This document shows positions 16,900 through 25,555 of a stretch of DNA of 64,000 nt, piece after piece. Position numbers and translations under genes: made by a program. Source of the DNA: PALSA-1335 sp965231025 (lineage in GTDB: Bacteria > Patescibacteriota > Gracilibacteria > UBA1369); contig OZ246407.1 in the NCBI GenBank assembly GCA_965231025.1, forward strand, positions 186,001 to 250,000, given 5' to 3'. How positions within the stretch are numbered: the first letter of the stretch is position 1; every line of letters starts with the position of its first letter. The notes under the pieces are model-generated. The model was not told where the DNA came from. It saw only the letters and a list, made by a program, of their open reading frames with translations, and searched no databases.

Positions 16900-18207
16900 A
16901 TGAAAAAAATCACGACCGTGCTGACCGTCATGCTCATGCTGGGAGCGTTCCTCCAGCAGACATCGGCGGCTCCGCCACCGGGAACAACCACCGCACCCTA
17001 CACGGTTTCATACAGTGCCCGTTTAACAAACACCGGCGGAACCCCCGTGACCACGACCAAGGATGTCCGTTTCAGTCTGTGGTCGGACGCGGATGTGGAC
17101 GCCACGGACTTTTTGGGTTCGGGGGCGATCGATCCTGCGGCAGTGGGATACACCGGATGGACGGAAACTTTTTCCGTGACGCCGGACAGCAACGGACTCT
17201 TCCAGGTTCGTCTTGGCAGCACCGTCACGCTTCCGAACTTCGCGACCTCGACCCATGTTCACCTCCAGGTCGAAGTGAAAACTTCGGGAGCCCCGCTGAC
17301 AAGCTACGAAGTGCTGGATCCGGATGGAAGTACGGCCAACGTTACCGACCGGTTCCCGCTGGACTCGGCGGCTTTCGCGATCAACTCCGACACGCTGGAT
17401 AATCGTGATGCCTGTACCACGTTTGGAACCTGTGCGGCCGGACAAATTCCTTTTCTGGATGCCGGAGCCCAACTCCCGGTCAGCACCATTCCGGGCGGAA
17501 CCAACAATGACACATTCATCCTGGATAACGACAACACGATCATCGGCCCGGGGGCGATCAAACTGCAGTTCGGGAATACCCTCGGGAAATTTTTGGAATA
17601 CGACAACGCCCTCACCTGGTTCAACTTCAACGATGACGTCAACATCACGGGGAACTTCACAACAACCGGAACCATCAACGGGGTGACGGTGAACTCGACC
17701 ACGGTCGGCCCGTACGACCAGAGCATCGTCTATGAACCGGAATATGCCGACGGAGTCATCCAGGGTGACGGTACAACCAACAGCGGAAAACTCGAAGTGC
17801 TCTTTTTGGACACCGACGGTTCTCCGGGCAACAGCAATTTTAATTACTACCACTGGACCACATCCAAGGCAGGTCTTCAGGACATGGATCTGGTGATCCG
17901 CACCACATTGCCGTCGGGATTCGTTTCTTGGCAGGCAACACCCGTCCAGCTCATCTACCGGACAGGAACCGCCTTGGTCGCTGACAATCAGGTGGATATC
18001 ACCATCGAGGACACGGCCGGTACCGCGATAGCTTTGACGGGAGCCTCCGCCCTCACCTCGGCGACATTTGCGACGGCATCGGTTACCTTCGGAGGTGTTC
18101 CGACGTTCACGGCGGGACAGCCGATCACGATTCACGTGAAAATGACGGCAAAAAGCAGCGGCTCCGCGGACATTGCCAAGCTCAAACTCAACTACAACGG
18201 ACGATAA
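16900..18207 (+). CDS. Secreted surface protein, paralogue 1 of 3
   Basis: 435 residues with a clear signal peptide (MKKITTVLTVMLMLGAFLQQ, cleavage near TSAA). The body is Thr/Asn/Asp/Gly-rich and beta-strand-like, without Cys apart from one short pair (CTTFGTC). Residues about 200-250 resemble a module shared with the next two genes (DNDNTIIGPGAIKLQFG). The last 150 residues (from YADGVIQGDGTTNSG to KLKLNYNGR) are homologous to the C-terminus of the next protein. No membrane anchor, LPXTG or SLH domain is visible, so attachment must rely on a partner. No enzymatic motif. Starts after an A-rich leader with no Shine-Dalgarno. Confidence 0.8.
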   Translation: MKKITTVLTVMLMLGAFLQQTSAAPPPGTTTAPYTVSYSARLTNTGGTPVTTTKDVRFSLWSDADVDATDFLGSGAIDPAAVGYTGWTETFSVTPDSNGLFQVRLGSTVTLPNFATSTHVHLQVEVKTSGAPLTSYEVLDPDGSTANVTDRFPLDSAAFAINSDTLDNRDACTTFGTCAAGQIPFLDAGAQLPVSTIPGGTNNDTFILDNDNTIIGPGAIKLQFGNTLGKFLEYDNALTWFNFNDDVNITGNFTTTGTINGVTVNSTTVGPYDQSIVYEPEYADGVIQGDGTTNSGKLEVLFLDTDGSPGNSNFNYYHWTTSKAGLQDMDLVIRTTLPSGFVSWQATPVQLIYRTGTALVADNQVDITIEDTAGTAIALTGASALTSATFATASVTFGGVPTFTAGQPITIHVKMTAKSSGSADIAKLKLNYNGR

Positions 18208-18257
18208 TTCCAGAATTTTTTAACTCAACGAATATGCGGTAACTTACACCATTTGAA

Positions 18258-18301
18258 CCCTTTCGCCCGATATGCGGAGTCGAACATGCCGGTCGAAAGG
18301 G
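18258..18301. repeat. Inverted repeat in the gap between surface genes 1 and 2
   Basis: CCCTTTCG (18258-18265) pairs with CGAAAGGG (18294-18301) across 28 bases. It lies between the stop at 18207 and the ATG at 18391 and could form an attenuating or stabilising structure. No T-run follows. Confidence 0.4.
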
Positions 18302-18390
18302 AACGCGTCAAAGGAGGCACAACAGGGTCGCCTTGGAACTTAAAACCTCAAACAAATAAAAATATCCAATCAAATCTTAACCCCAAACAT

Positions 18391-20082
18391 ATGAAAAAAA
18401 TGTTCTCAAAAAACGCGACGAAGCTCCTGAGCTCTCTCGCTTTGGGTGCCATGCTCCTGGGTATGGTGGCTCAAACCGCATCCGCGGCTATCCTTTTCCA
18501 GGATGACACGTTCGCCGACGTGGAATCGGACGCCATCAAAATCGGTTCCAACGACGCGGGCGCCGTAAACACATCCATCCAATTCGGTGCCGATTCAACT
18601 GCATCCGAAAACGGCGTCATGACATGGAATATCTCCACCAACAGTTTCGGTCTCGATCACACTCTGGACATCACCGGAGGATTGAGCGCGACGGGACAGG
18701 TCAACTTTTCCAGCGCCACAGGCATGAGACTCCGTGAAAGTTCAAGTCCGAACACCCTCGCGGCCTGTGCCACCCTCAACGAAGTGATCGTCAACACCAG
18801 CAGCAACACCCTGATGATTTGTACCACGACAGGTATTGCCGGTGTGGCCGTATGGACGGCTCCGTCTCCGGCCGTTCCGACGGGAACTCCAAATCCTGCG
18901 ACTTGTTCCCCGGGGCAGCTGTTCTTCAACACAACCTCGGCAACACTCCAGGTATGTACCGCGACGAACACATGGAACACCGCGGGCCCTCAGGATTTTG
19001 AAGCGGTCTACGGATACGATGCCGACAAAATTTTAACCACGGGCGGCGGGAACTTTGGAATCACCGCTGGGGCGGGAAATATTGATTTAACCAACACCAC
19101 GGGAAAAACCACGATCACTTCCGCTGCGGCTGCAGCCGACGCCATCGAGTTGAACGCATCGGGCGCATCCAGCGGGATTACCGCAAACTGGGGAACGGGC
19201 GGCTTGAACTTCGCTTCAACAACCGGCGCATTCAGCATCAGCGGCACCGGCGCGTCGACCATGAACGCCACCAGCGGCAACTTGAACCTGACCACAACCA
19301 CCTCCGGCGACATCGCCATGGTTTCCGCGGGAAACATCACCTTTGATGACGCCACACTGACCGCTCCGCTCAAAATCACCAACACGGATACGGCATTGAA
19401 CGCCACATTCCCCGTTGGAGCGGGTATCTTGGACGCATTGAACTCCTTCACCTCAACCGCAACAGGCGCAGGCGCCAGCAACGTGGGGGTTGAAGACGCG
19501 GGCCTGTACTTCACCGGTACGACCGTTGAAGCCGCATTGCAGGAACTTGGCGCGGTATCAGGCGCGAATGCCGACAATGTAGAACAGCTCGATTTCTATC
19601 CTACATATCCGGATGCGGTGGTTTTCCGTGACGGTTCGACCAATGCCGGAACGCTGGTAGCGGATTATGACGATACCAACGACGAGCATTACTACCAGTG
19701 GACATCAAACAACGGAACAACCCAGGATATTGATGTGCGTTTCCGCTTTACCCTTCCTGCGGATTTTGCCGACGTGAACGACTTCACCTTCCGGTTTAAT
19801 ACGGGAACGGTGACGGAAGCAGACAATGACGTGGAAGTCAGCGTCTATAACGCCACGGACGAAACGGCGGGAAACCCGACACTCTGCGGTGCGGATACGT
19901 CCAACGTCAGCGTAGCCTGGGCGACAGGAACCATCACCGAAGCTACTCTGGAAACCGGCTGTACGGCCGGCACAGTTCTGAGTGCAGGTGACGTTGTCGA
20001 AGTGGCCGTGAAATTAATGGATAACAGCGGGGCAGCGGATTTCGCCCGCGCCGGCCGTCTGGTATTAGGATACGACAACTAA
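18391..20082 (+). CDS. Secreted surface protein, paralogue 2 of 3
   Basis: 563 residues from the ATG at 18391, chosen because a signal peptide starts there (LSSLALGAMLLGMVAQTASA). The mature N-terminus AAILFQDDTFADVESDAIKI is the shared module of this cluster. Segments such as CSPGQLFFNTTSATLQVC resemble collar or head repeats of phage tail-fibre-like proteins. A long Ala/Thr/Ser/Gly-rich stretch with TTG/STGNL-like repeats (about 210-370) suggests a beta-rich fibre. The C-terminal 160 residues match paralogue 1 (YPDAVVFRDGSTNAG ... RAGRLVLGYDN). No anchor is visible. Probably a structural surface or fibre protein. Confidence 0.8.
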   Translation: MKKMFSKNATKLLSSLALGAMLLGMVAQTASAAILFQDDTFADVESDAIKIGSNDAGAVNTSIQFGADSTASENGVMTWNISTNSFGLDHTLDITGGLSATGQVNFSSATGMRLRESSSPNTLAACATLNEVIVNTSSNTLMICTTTGIAGVAVWTAPSPAVPTGTPNPATCSPGQLFFNTTSATLQVCTATNTWNTAGPQDFEAVYGYDADKILTTGGGNFGITAGAGNIDLTNTTGKTTITSAAAAADAIELNASGASSGITANWGTGGLNFASTTGAFSISGTGASTMNATSGNLNLTTTTSGDIAMVSAGNITFDDATLTAPLKITNTDTALNATFPVGAGILDALNSFTSTATGAGASNVGVEDAGLYFTGTTVEAALQELGAVSGANADNVEQLDFYPTYPDAVVFRDGSTNAGTLVADYDDTNDEHYYQWTSNNGTTQDIDVRFRFTLPADFADVNDFTFRFNTGTVTEADNDVEVSVYNATDETAGNPTLCGADTSNVSVAWATGTITEATLETGCTAGTVLSAGDVVEVAVKLMDNSGAADFARAGRLVLGYDN

Positions 20083-20091
20083 TAAAAGTTA

Positions 20092-20129
20092 CACAGCCTC
20101 CCTTACACAACGTAAGGGAGGTTACTGTG
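20092..20129 (+). promoter_or_regulatory. Strong hairpin between surface genes 2 and 3
   Basis: CCTCCCTTAC (20097-20106) pairs perfectly with GTAAGGGAGG (20112-20121) around ACAAC. The stem is extended by CACAG/CTGTG after a 3-nt bulge. It is followed by ATTATTATTC, a weak T-rich tail. It may be a partial terminator or a processing site that sets the relative level of the downstream gene. Confidence 0.6.
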
Positions 20130-20149
20130 ATTATTATTCACCTGTACGC

Positions 20150-22903
20150 ATGTATAGAAGTGTCGTCCGACAATTCAGAAAATTAGCTTCCACGGCAATA
20201 GTTGCTGTGCTCACGCTTGCCGTAACAATGCCCGCTCATGCGGCGACCATCCTGTTCCAGGACGATAATTTCGGCACGGTGGATTCGGACAACCTGGTCA
20301 TCGACAACAACGACAGCAACGGAGGCAACATCATCCTCCAGTTCGGTACCACGCTGGCAAAGACATTGCTGTACAGCCAGTCCAACAGCAGATTTGAAGT
20401 CAACGCCAGTCTTGACCTTGGGAATAACCAGTTATCGACGGCAAGGGTAGAAAATGTTACCGGCCCCAGCCCCGGTTTGCCCGGAGGCGCCGGCGGTCTT
20501 GGCGCGGGAGGAATCGGACGCATCGTCCATTTGAGCGGCACGGATGCGGTGGCCCCCGGATGTACCGGCCCGAGCTGCACGACGGGAATGTACTCATGGG
20601 ATGGAACAATATGGCATTCGCTGCAGGGAACGATTACCACATCAAACGCCACAAAAATTATTACCGTCGGCCCTACCGGCCGTGACTATACGACCGTCGC
20701 GGCAGGTGCGGCGTACTGTAATACGATTTCCGGTTGCGAAATGTGGATCGACCCGGGAACATATCCTGTCACCACAACCGTCGACCTTGAAAACGTGAAA
20801 CTGAAAGGCGCGGACACGAGCCTGACTAAAATCGCGGTTTCAGGTTCGGGAGTGATGCAGGTCCGTCAAACCAATTTCGCGGAATTGACCATCGATATTG
20901 GGGTAACAACCCCTTTGACGGGAACCATCGGGATGGACGTCAAATACAACGCGGCATCAACGAGTTCGATCCTGTTCAATAAAGTGGATTTCATCGTGGC
21001 TTCAGGAAAATTCGGATTGGGCAGTTCCGCGGGAACACCGCCCATCACCAATGTAAATCTCCAGAACTGCTCGGAATCCGCCGGAACAGGTTCACTCGTG
21101 AACGTTAAAGTCTCATCCGGTTTAAACACCACCAGTTCAACCTTCACGGTCATCGATCTTATCAGTACATCCGCACTTAAACTGAACGACTGGCCGGTGA
21201 CGATCGTCGGCGGAAGCAATGTGGTCAATACGGGAAACATTATCACGATACCCGACCGTACCATTCTCGTTTCGCCGGGGATGAGCATCAACAACGCCAT
21301 TTCAAGTCTGGTCGCGAGCGGAGGAAGCGGAGTGGTAAAACTGCTCGTGGGAACCCACACCATTACGGCGCCGATTATCGTGAACAGCAGCGATATTGAA
21401 ATCGTGGGTGAAGGTCCGGGAACCATCGTTGACGCCATTTCCACGGGATGGACCGGTGGAACGGGAGGGGACGTAGCCGCTGTTCAGGTGGGTGCGTCCA
21501 ACGGAACCGCCCCGGTAAACAACGTGGTGGTCCGTAATTTCAAACTGAGGGTTCAGCCCGATGTCCACGGTATCAAAATCAACGGCGGAACAGAAAACAA
21601 AGTCATGGATATGATTGTACAGTCAACGGGTATCAAGGATCCGGGCGTCAGCACCCACACCGCCATCGTCTTTACCAACTCCAACACGCCCATAGCGGCG
21701 GCAAGACGTTCGACGGCAACCCGTAACATTATCAACAGGAGCGACGTGACGGCATGTACGTCAGGCCCGATAGCGGGTTTCTGTTGGGTTGACGGTATCC
21801 ATTTCGACGGTGACGACTCTTTTGGAACTCAAACGTTCGGCTACAACGGGGCCGGAGGGGGCATTCACGACAGTATTATTTCCGAGAACATCGTCAATGA
21901 GGCCCGGCAGACTTCATACGTTTTCACCGGAGTCACCTCATCAGGAATTTTCTCAAACCGTGTGAGAAATATCGGCTTCAGCACGGGATCATTGGGATTG
22001 GTGTTGAGGAACTCAAACGACGACAGCGTCATCAACAACACCATCGAAACAAACAACAACACCACGACGGTAGGTATCACTCTTTACGACAACGTGGACA
22101 CCACGTCGGTCATCGGGAACACCATCACCGCCAACGGGACGAATTTCAGCATAGGTATCGACATCCATGACATTGGCGGCGGCTCCCTGGCGAGCACCAA
22201 CAATACCGTCACAGGCAATCAGATCAACGGCGCGACGACGGGTATCAATATCAGCGCGAACAGTACCGCTGCATCGGTATCCGGGAACCAGATTATCAAT
22301 ACGACGACCATCATCAACGATGCCGGCGCCGCGAGCAAACTGGAAACCCAGCACCACCGTGCCACGGTCAATCCGGCGGTCACCGACGACATCGCCGACG
22401 GATATGGTATCGGAACCATCTGGGTAAACACCGCCACCAACACAGCCTACATATTAACCGACAGCACGACCGGCGCCGCGGTTTGGAACGCCATGGGGGG
22501 CGGCTCGGTGCCGACGGCGCGGCACACGTTCCTGGCCAACGGCACGGCGGAAGTCTGGTCGAACCAGCCCGCCGCGACGACGGAATTCGATGGCGCCTCC
22601 AATAGAAGACTCTCCGTGGATTTAACAAACGCCACCCAAGCGCGCTTCAGCGCCAACATCGTCGTTTCCGGCACAGGCGGAGCAACATTGAGAGTTCAGT
22701 ATTCAACGGACGGAGGCGGCTCATGGACCAACCTTGACGGAGGAGCGGGGCCGACGGTTCCAATCGCATCGGGAAGACAAGCCACCGCTTTTTTCAATAT
22801 TGATGCTGCCGCCCAAGCGGATGTCCTGCTCAGGGTCGTCGGGCAGGGGGGCAACGGCTTCACAGACCCCTCTTTCATAACCATCGACCTGGAAGTGAAG
22901 TAA
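20150..22903 (+). CDS. Secreted parallel beta-helix surface protein, paralogue 3 of 3
   Basis: 917 residues. Signal peptide with cleavage after TMPAHA, then the shared module ATILFQDDNFGTVDSDNLVI ... NIILQFG. Residues about 170-730 contain many Asn/Val/Ile/Gly-rich turns (NNVVVRNFKL, SGIFSNRVRNIG, TSVIGNTITANG, TGNQINGATTGIN), the pattern of right-handed parallel beta-helices found in pectate-lyase-like and tail-spike proteins. A segment GYGIGTIWVNTATNTAYIL resembles tail-fibre collar motifs, and a beta-sandwich of about 120 residues closes the protein. Catalytic residues are not evident. It may bind or cleave a polysaccharide, or be a structural spike. Confidence 0.8.
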   Translation: MYRSVVRQFRKLASTAIVAVLTLAVTMPAHAATILFQDDNFGTVDSDNLVIDNNDSNGGNIILQFGTTLAKTLLYSQSNSRFEVNASLDLGNNQLSTARVENVTGPSPGLPGGAGGLGAGGIGRIVHLSGTDAVAPGCTGPSCTTGMYSWDGTIWHSLQGTITTSNATKIITVGPTGRDYTTVAAGAAYCNTISGCEMWIDPGTYPVTTTVDLENVKLKGADTSLTKIAVSGSGVMQVRQTNFAELTIDIGVTTPLTGTIGMDVKYNAASTSSILFNKVDFIVASGKFGLGSSAGTPPITNVNLQNCSESAGTGSLVNVKVSSGLNTTSSTFTVIDLISTSALKLNDWPVTIVGGSNVVNTGNIITIPDRTILVSPGMSINNAISSLVASGGSGVVKLLVGTHTITAPIIVNSSDIEIVGEGPGTIVDAISTGWTGGTGGDVAAVQVGASNGTAPVNNVVVRNFKLRVQPDVHGIKINGGTENKVMDMIVQSTGIKDPGVSTHTAIVFTNSNTPIAAARRSTATRNIINRSDVTACTSGPIAGFCWVDGIHFDGDDSFGTQTFGYNGAGGGIHDSIISENIVNEARQTSYVFTGVTSSGIFSNRVRNIGFSTGSLGLVLRNSNDDSVINNTIETNNNTTTVGITLYDNVDTTSVIGNTITANGTNFSIGIDIHDIGGGSLASTNNTVTGNQINGATTGINISANSTAASVSGNQIINTTTIINDAGAASKLETQHHRATVNPAVTDDIADGYGIGTIWVNTATNTAYILTDSTTGAAVWNAMGGGSVPTARHTFLANGTAEVWSNQPAATTEFDGASNRRLSVDLTNATQARFSANIVVSGTGGATLRVQYSTDGGGSWTNLDGGAGPTVPIASGRQATAFFNIDAAAQADVLLRVVGQGGNGFTDPSFITIDLEVK

Positions 22904-22934
22904 CCGCCATAAAAATAAAAACTAAAAAACGAAT

Positions 22935-23561
22935 ATGAAAAATACAAAAATACAACTCGTAGTGGCAATATGCCTGCTCTCGATCATGCCGCTGACGGCA
23001 AGCGCGATCGTTGATACCAACTACACCCCCCTGGACCTCTCCTCCGGGGAAGTCGTCGCCGAAAGCCCGGCACCTGTCGTTGATGAGGGAGATGGAGAAG
23101 AGTCCCAGGCGCAGGCCGAAGCACAGGCCGTGGCGGCACCGGAAACGCCGGCGGCCCCAGCCGTAATACCTGTGGAAACATCTTCCCCTCCGACCAAAAC
23201 GGTCTCGACCACGTCGGTGGCCGCACCAAGGGAATCGGCCGGAGAAGTTTTGGGAGTCGCGAAAGAGCGTGATCCTCTTGAAAAGGCATACAAACTGCTT
23301 GATGGAAAATTCAACGATCTCTTTGAGAACTACGGCGAACTTCAGGTAGAGCTGGCCCTGCTCCGGGCTTCTGCCGAAAAAACGCATGAAAGCGACATTA
23401 TGGAACGCAGCGGACAGAACATTGTTTACGTGATTTTCGCGGTGATCCTGGCTTCCATCATGTTATTCATTGAGATAAAATACACAAAATTTTTGCCCCG
23501 TCTTGTCATGTCTCACAAGACCGACAAAAAAAAACGGCAAAGCAAAACCCAAAGAAGATAA
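22935..23561 (+). CDS. Exported linker protein with coiled coil and C-terminal membrane anchor
   Basis: 208 residues: signal peptide (VVAICLLSIMPLTASA), an Ala/Glu/Pro/Thr-rich linker (about 30-105), a short SAGEVLG motif, a helical segment (LEKAYKLLDGKFNDLFENYG), one membrane helix (NIVYVIFAVILASIMLFIEI) and a basic cytoplasmic tail ending in KKKRQSKTQRR. It has no anchor-free counterpart among the neighbours. Its topology suits a membrane tether for the three secreted proteins encoded just upstream. It is 31 bases after paralogue 3 and 29 bases before the CAP gene, so cotranscription is likely. Family not recognised. Confidence 0.75.
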   Translation: MKNTKIQLVVAICLLSIMPLTASAIVDTNYTPLDLSSGEVVAESPAPVVDEGDGEESQAQAEAQAVAAPETPAAPAVIPVETSSPPTKTVSTTSVAAPRESAGEVLGVAKERDPLEKAYKLLDGKFNDLFENYGELQVELALLRASAEKTHESDIMERSGQNIVYVIFAVILASIMLFIEIKYTKFLPRLVMSHKTDKKKRQSKTQRR

Positions 23562-23590
23562 GACTTCAATGACCCAGGTCAGCACATTTT

Positions 23591-24529
23591 ATGGACATCA
23601 ACCGCCCAACAGAACGTTTAGGAGATGAAGAGCAGGGTCAGAATATGCATCAACATCTCCATCATCACCATCTGAAAGCGATCATCGTTATGCTGGGCTT
23701 TACATGCGCCCAGTTTTTTTTCATGGGGGCGGTGGTGAGTGCCGGCGAATTGACGATCAGGGCGCTTTTGGAATGCACAAACCTGCTGCGTCTCGGCGAC
23801 AAACAGCCGAACGAACTGGTCATGAATGAAAAACTTACGACGGCGGCGGAAAACAAACTCCAGGACATGGCCAAATACAAATACTGGGCCCACGAGAACC
23901 CGATCACCGGCAAACAGCCGTGGGATTTCGTGGATGAAGCCGGTTACTATTACGAAACCACCGGAGAAAACCTGGCCTACGGCTTCGACGACAGCCAGAA
24001 AATCTGCGATGCGTGGGAGAAAAGCCCAAAACATCTTGCCAACATCACGGATTCCACATTTGAGGAAATCGGCTTCGCGGTGGATAAAGCCAACCTCCAT
24101 AAAAATGAAAAAGGCATCCTGGTCGTCCAGATGTTCGGCAGCCGCGATGATTTTACCGCTGACGCGGGGGGATCGGCCGCGCCGGCATCTTCTGCATCTT
24201 CGGAATCTTCAGCCGGGCAAACTCAAGCCGCTCAGCAAACGGAACCATCGCTCCATGAAACCTCTCCGGAAGTGAAAGGGACGGCCGCGCAGCAAGCTAC
24301 CCGGTCCGACACCTCGGCGGACAGCGTCCGCCCGCAGCAATCCCTCCTGAGGTCGCTGCTTCCATACGCGATGGCCGCCTCGCTCTTCGCGGCAGCCGTT
24401 GCGGCAGTACTCATCTTCAAGTTCAAAAAAAACAAAAAGCAGGTTAAAATGATGAAAGCCGCCGCCATGGCTTCCGTGGCCGTTGCCGCCGTGCTCGCAA
24501 TACTGTTTTTCTTTTTCCCTTCACTATGA
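23591..24529 (+). CDS. CAP/SCP-domain extracytoplasmic protein with C-terminal membrane segments
   Basis: 312 residues. A His-rich start (HQHLHHHH) precedes an N-terminal hydrophobic signal (AIIVMLGFTCAQFFFMGAVVSA). Residues about 55-190 match the CAP (SCP/PR1) domain of PF00188: KYWAHENPITGKQPWDFVDE, then TTGENLAYGFDD, AWEKSPKHLANI, and EEIGFAV ... VVQMFG. These include the usual His, Glu and second His positions. A Ser/Ala/Gln-rich linker with SPEVKG leads to two membrane helices (YAMAASLFAAAVAAVLIFKF and SVAVAAVLAILFFFF). Bacterial CAP proteins are extracellular and mostly uncharacterised, with ligand-binding or proteolytic roles proposed. It overlaps the next gene by four bases. Confidence 0.85.
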   Translation: MDINRPTERLGDEEQGQNMHQHLHHHHLKAIIVMLGFTCAQFFFMGAVVSAGELTIRALLECTNLLRLGDKQPNELVMNEKLTTAAENKLQDMAKYKYWAHENPITGKQPWDFVDEAGYYYETTGENLAYGFDDSQKICDAWEKSPKHLANITDSTFEEIGFAVDKANLHKNEKGILVVQMFGSRDDFTADAGGSAAPASSASSESSAGQTQAAQQTEPSLHETSPEVKGTAAQQATRSDTSADSVRPQQSLLRSLLPYAMAASLFAAAVAAVLIFKFKKNKKQVKMMKAAAMASVAVAAVLAILFFFFPSL

Positions 24530-25554
24530 AAAAAGTTTTCGACCTGATCGCTTTTTTCCTGCTCCTGGAACTCCAGGTGTTTTTGGGAAAAGGGGAATAT
24601 TCCATCCCGGTGGCGCTGGGGCTCGTCGCACTCAGTGTTTATGAATTTTTTACCGAAAACAAAAGCATACTGTTCAAAGACCGCCAGAGCCTTGAAGTTC
24701 AAAAAAAGCAGCTGACGCCGGCCGAAAAAGCGGGGGCCGCGGTCTATGGCGCCATAGTGCTCCTGTGTCTGGTTTTCGGCACGAACTCAGGGGCGCAATT
24801 CGCATTCATACTCATCGCGCTGGTTCTGGGAATCACCGTTTTTTTCCTGCGCGAAAAAAAGAAAATCAAAGAGTCCGACGTCAGTACCTGGATCAGCAGT
24901 TTCACAATCCCGAAATTCTTCCTCTACCTGATGAACTACCTGCTGAGCGTCCAGATTCACGGGAACGTGGCGTACCAGTCAATTCTGCTCCTCTCCTGTT
25001 TTGTCCTGTACGACATTCTGGATCACGGCGAGAAAATCGCGGAAAAAGCCAATAAAGGGCAGATTTCACACAACGAATTCAAGCATTATCTTTTCCACCG
25101 CTGGAGCAAATACTGGAATTTCTTCCTGGGCATCTGGTTTTTTATCGCCCTGCGGGCAAACGGAGTGATCGACGCAAACTACGAATATATTTTGCTCTTC
25201 ACCTTCATGATCGTGTTCTTTACCTTCCTGATGAAGAACGAAAACAAATTCACGTTCAGGGACTTTTCGATCATCGTATGCTTTTCCGCATTATTGGCCG
25301 GAATAAGCCCTCTGATGATGGCGATTTCCAACAACGAAATCCCGACTTATGTACTTGCCGCGGCCATATTCGTGGCCTTTGATCTCGCCGACGTCTATTT
25401 CCACGAAAGGGAGTTCAAGGAGTCCACCATGAAATTCTGGAGCCAGAAAGCGGTGGTGTACGTACTGATGGCCGTATACATCGGACAGGTCCACTTCATG
25501 ATGACGCACGCGCTGTTCGGAATCGACCAGGTGGCCGTTTCGATCTTCCGGTAA
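24526..25554 (+). CDS. Polytopic membrane protein of unknown function
   Basis: 342 residues with roughly eight hydrophobic helices (LIAFFLLLELQVFL; AVYGAIVLLCLVFG; FAFILIALVLGITVFFL; and more to the end). A polar central segment, EKIAEKANKGQISHNEFKHY, would face one side. No catalytic or transporter motif is recognised. The start overlaps the CAP gene stop (ATGA), indicating coupling. It is the last gene of the surface operon, and its stop lies one base from the stop of the convergent histidine kinase gene. Confidence 0.7.
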   Translation: MKKVFDLIAFFLLLELQVFLGKGEYSIPVALGLVALSVYEFFTENKSILFKDRQSLEVQKKQLTPAEKAGAAVYGAIVLLCLVFGTNSGAQFAFILIALVLGITVFFLREKKKIKESDVSTWISSFTIPKFFLYLMNYLLSVQIHGNVAYQSILLLSCFVLYDILDHGEKIAEKANKGQISHNEFKHYLFHRWSKYWNFFLGIWFFIALRANGVIDANYEYILLFTFMIVFFTFLMKNENKFTFRDFSIIVCFSALLAGISPLMMAISNNEIPTYVLAAAIFVAFDLADVYFHEREFKESTMKFWSQKAVVYVLMAVYIGQVHFMMTHALFGIDQVAVSIFR

Positions 25555-25555
25555 A

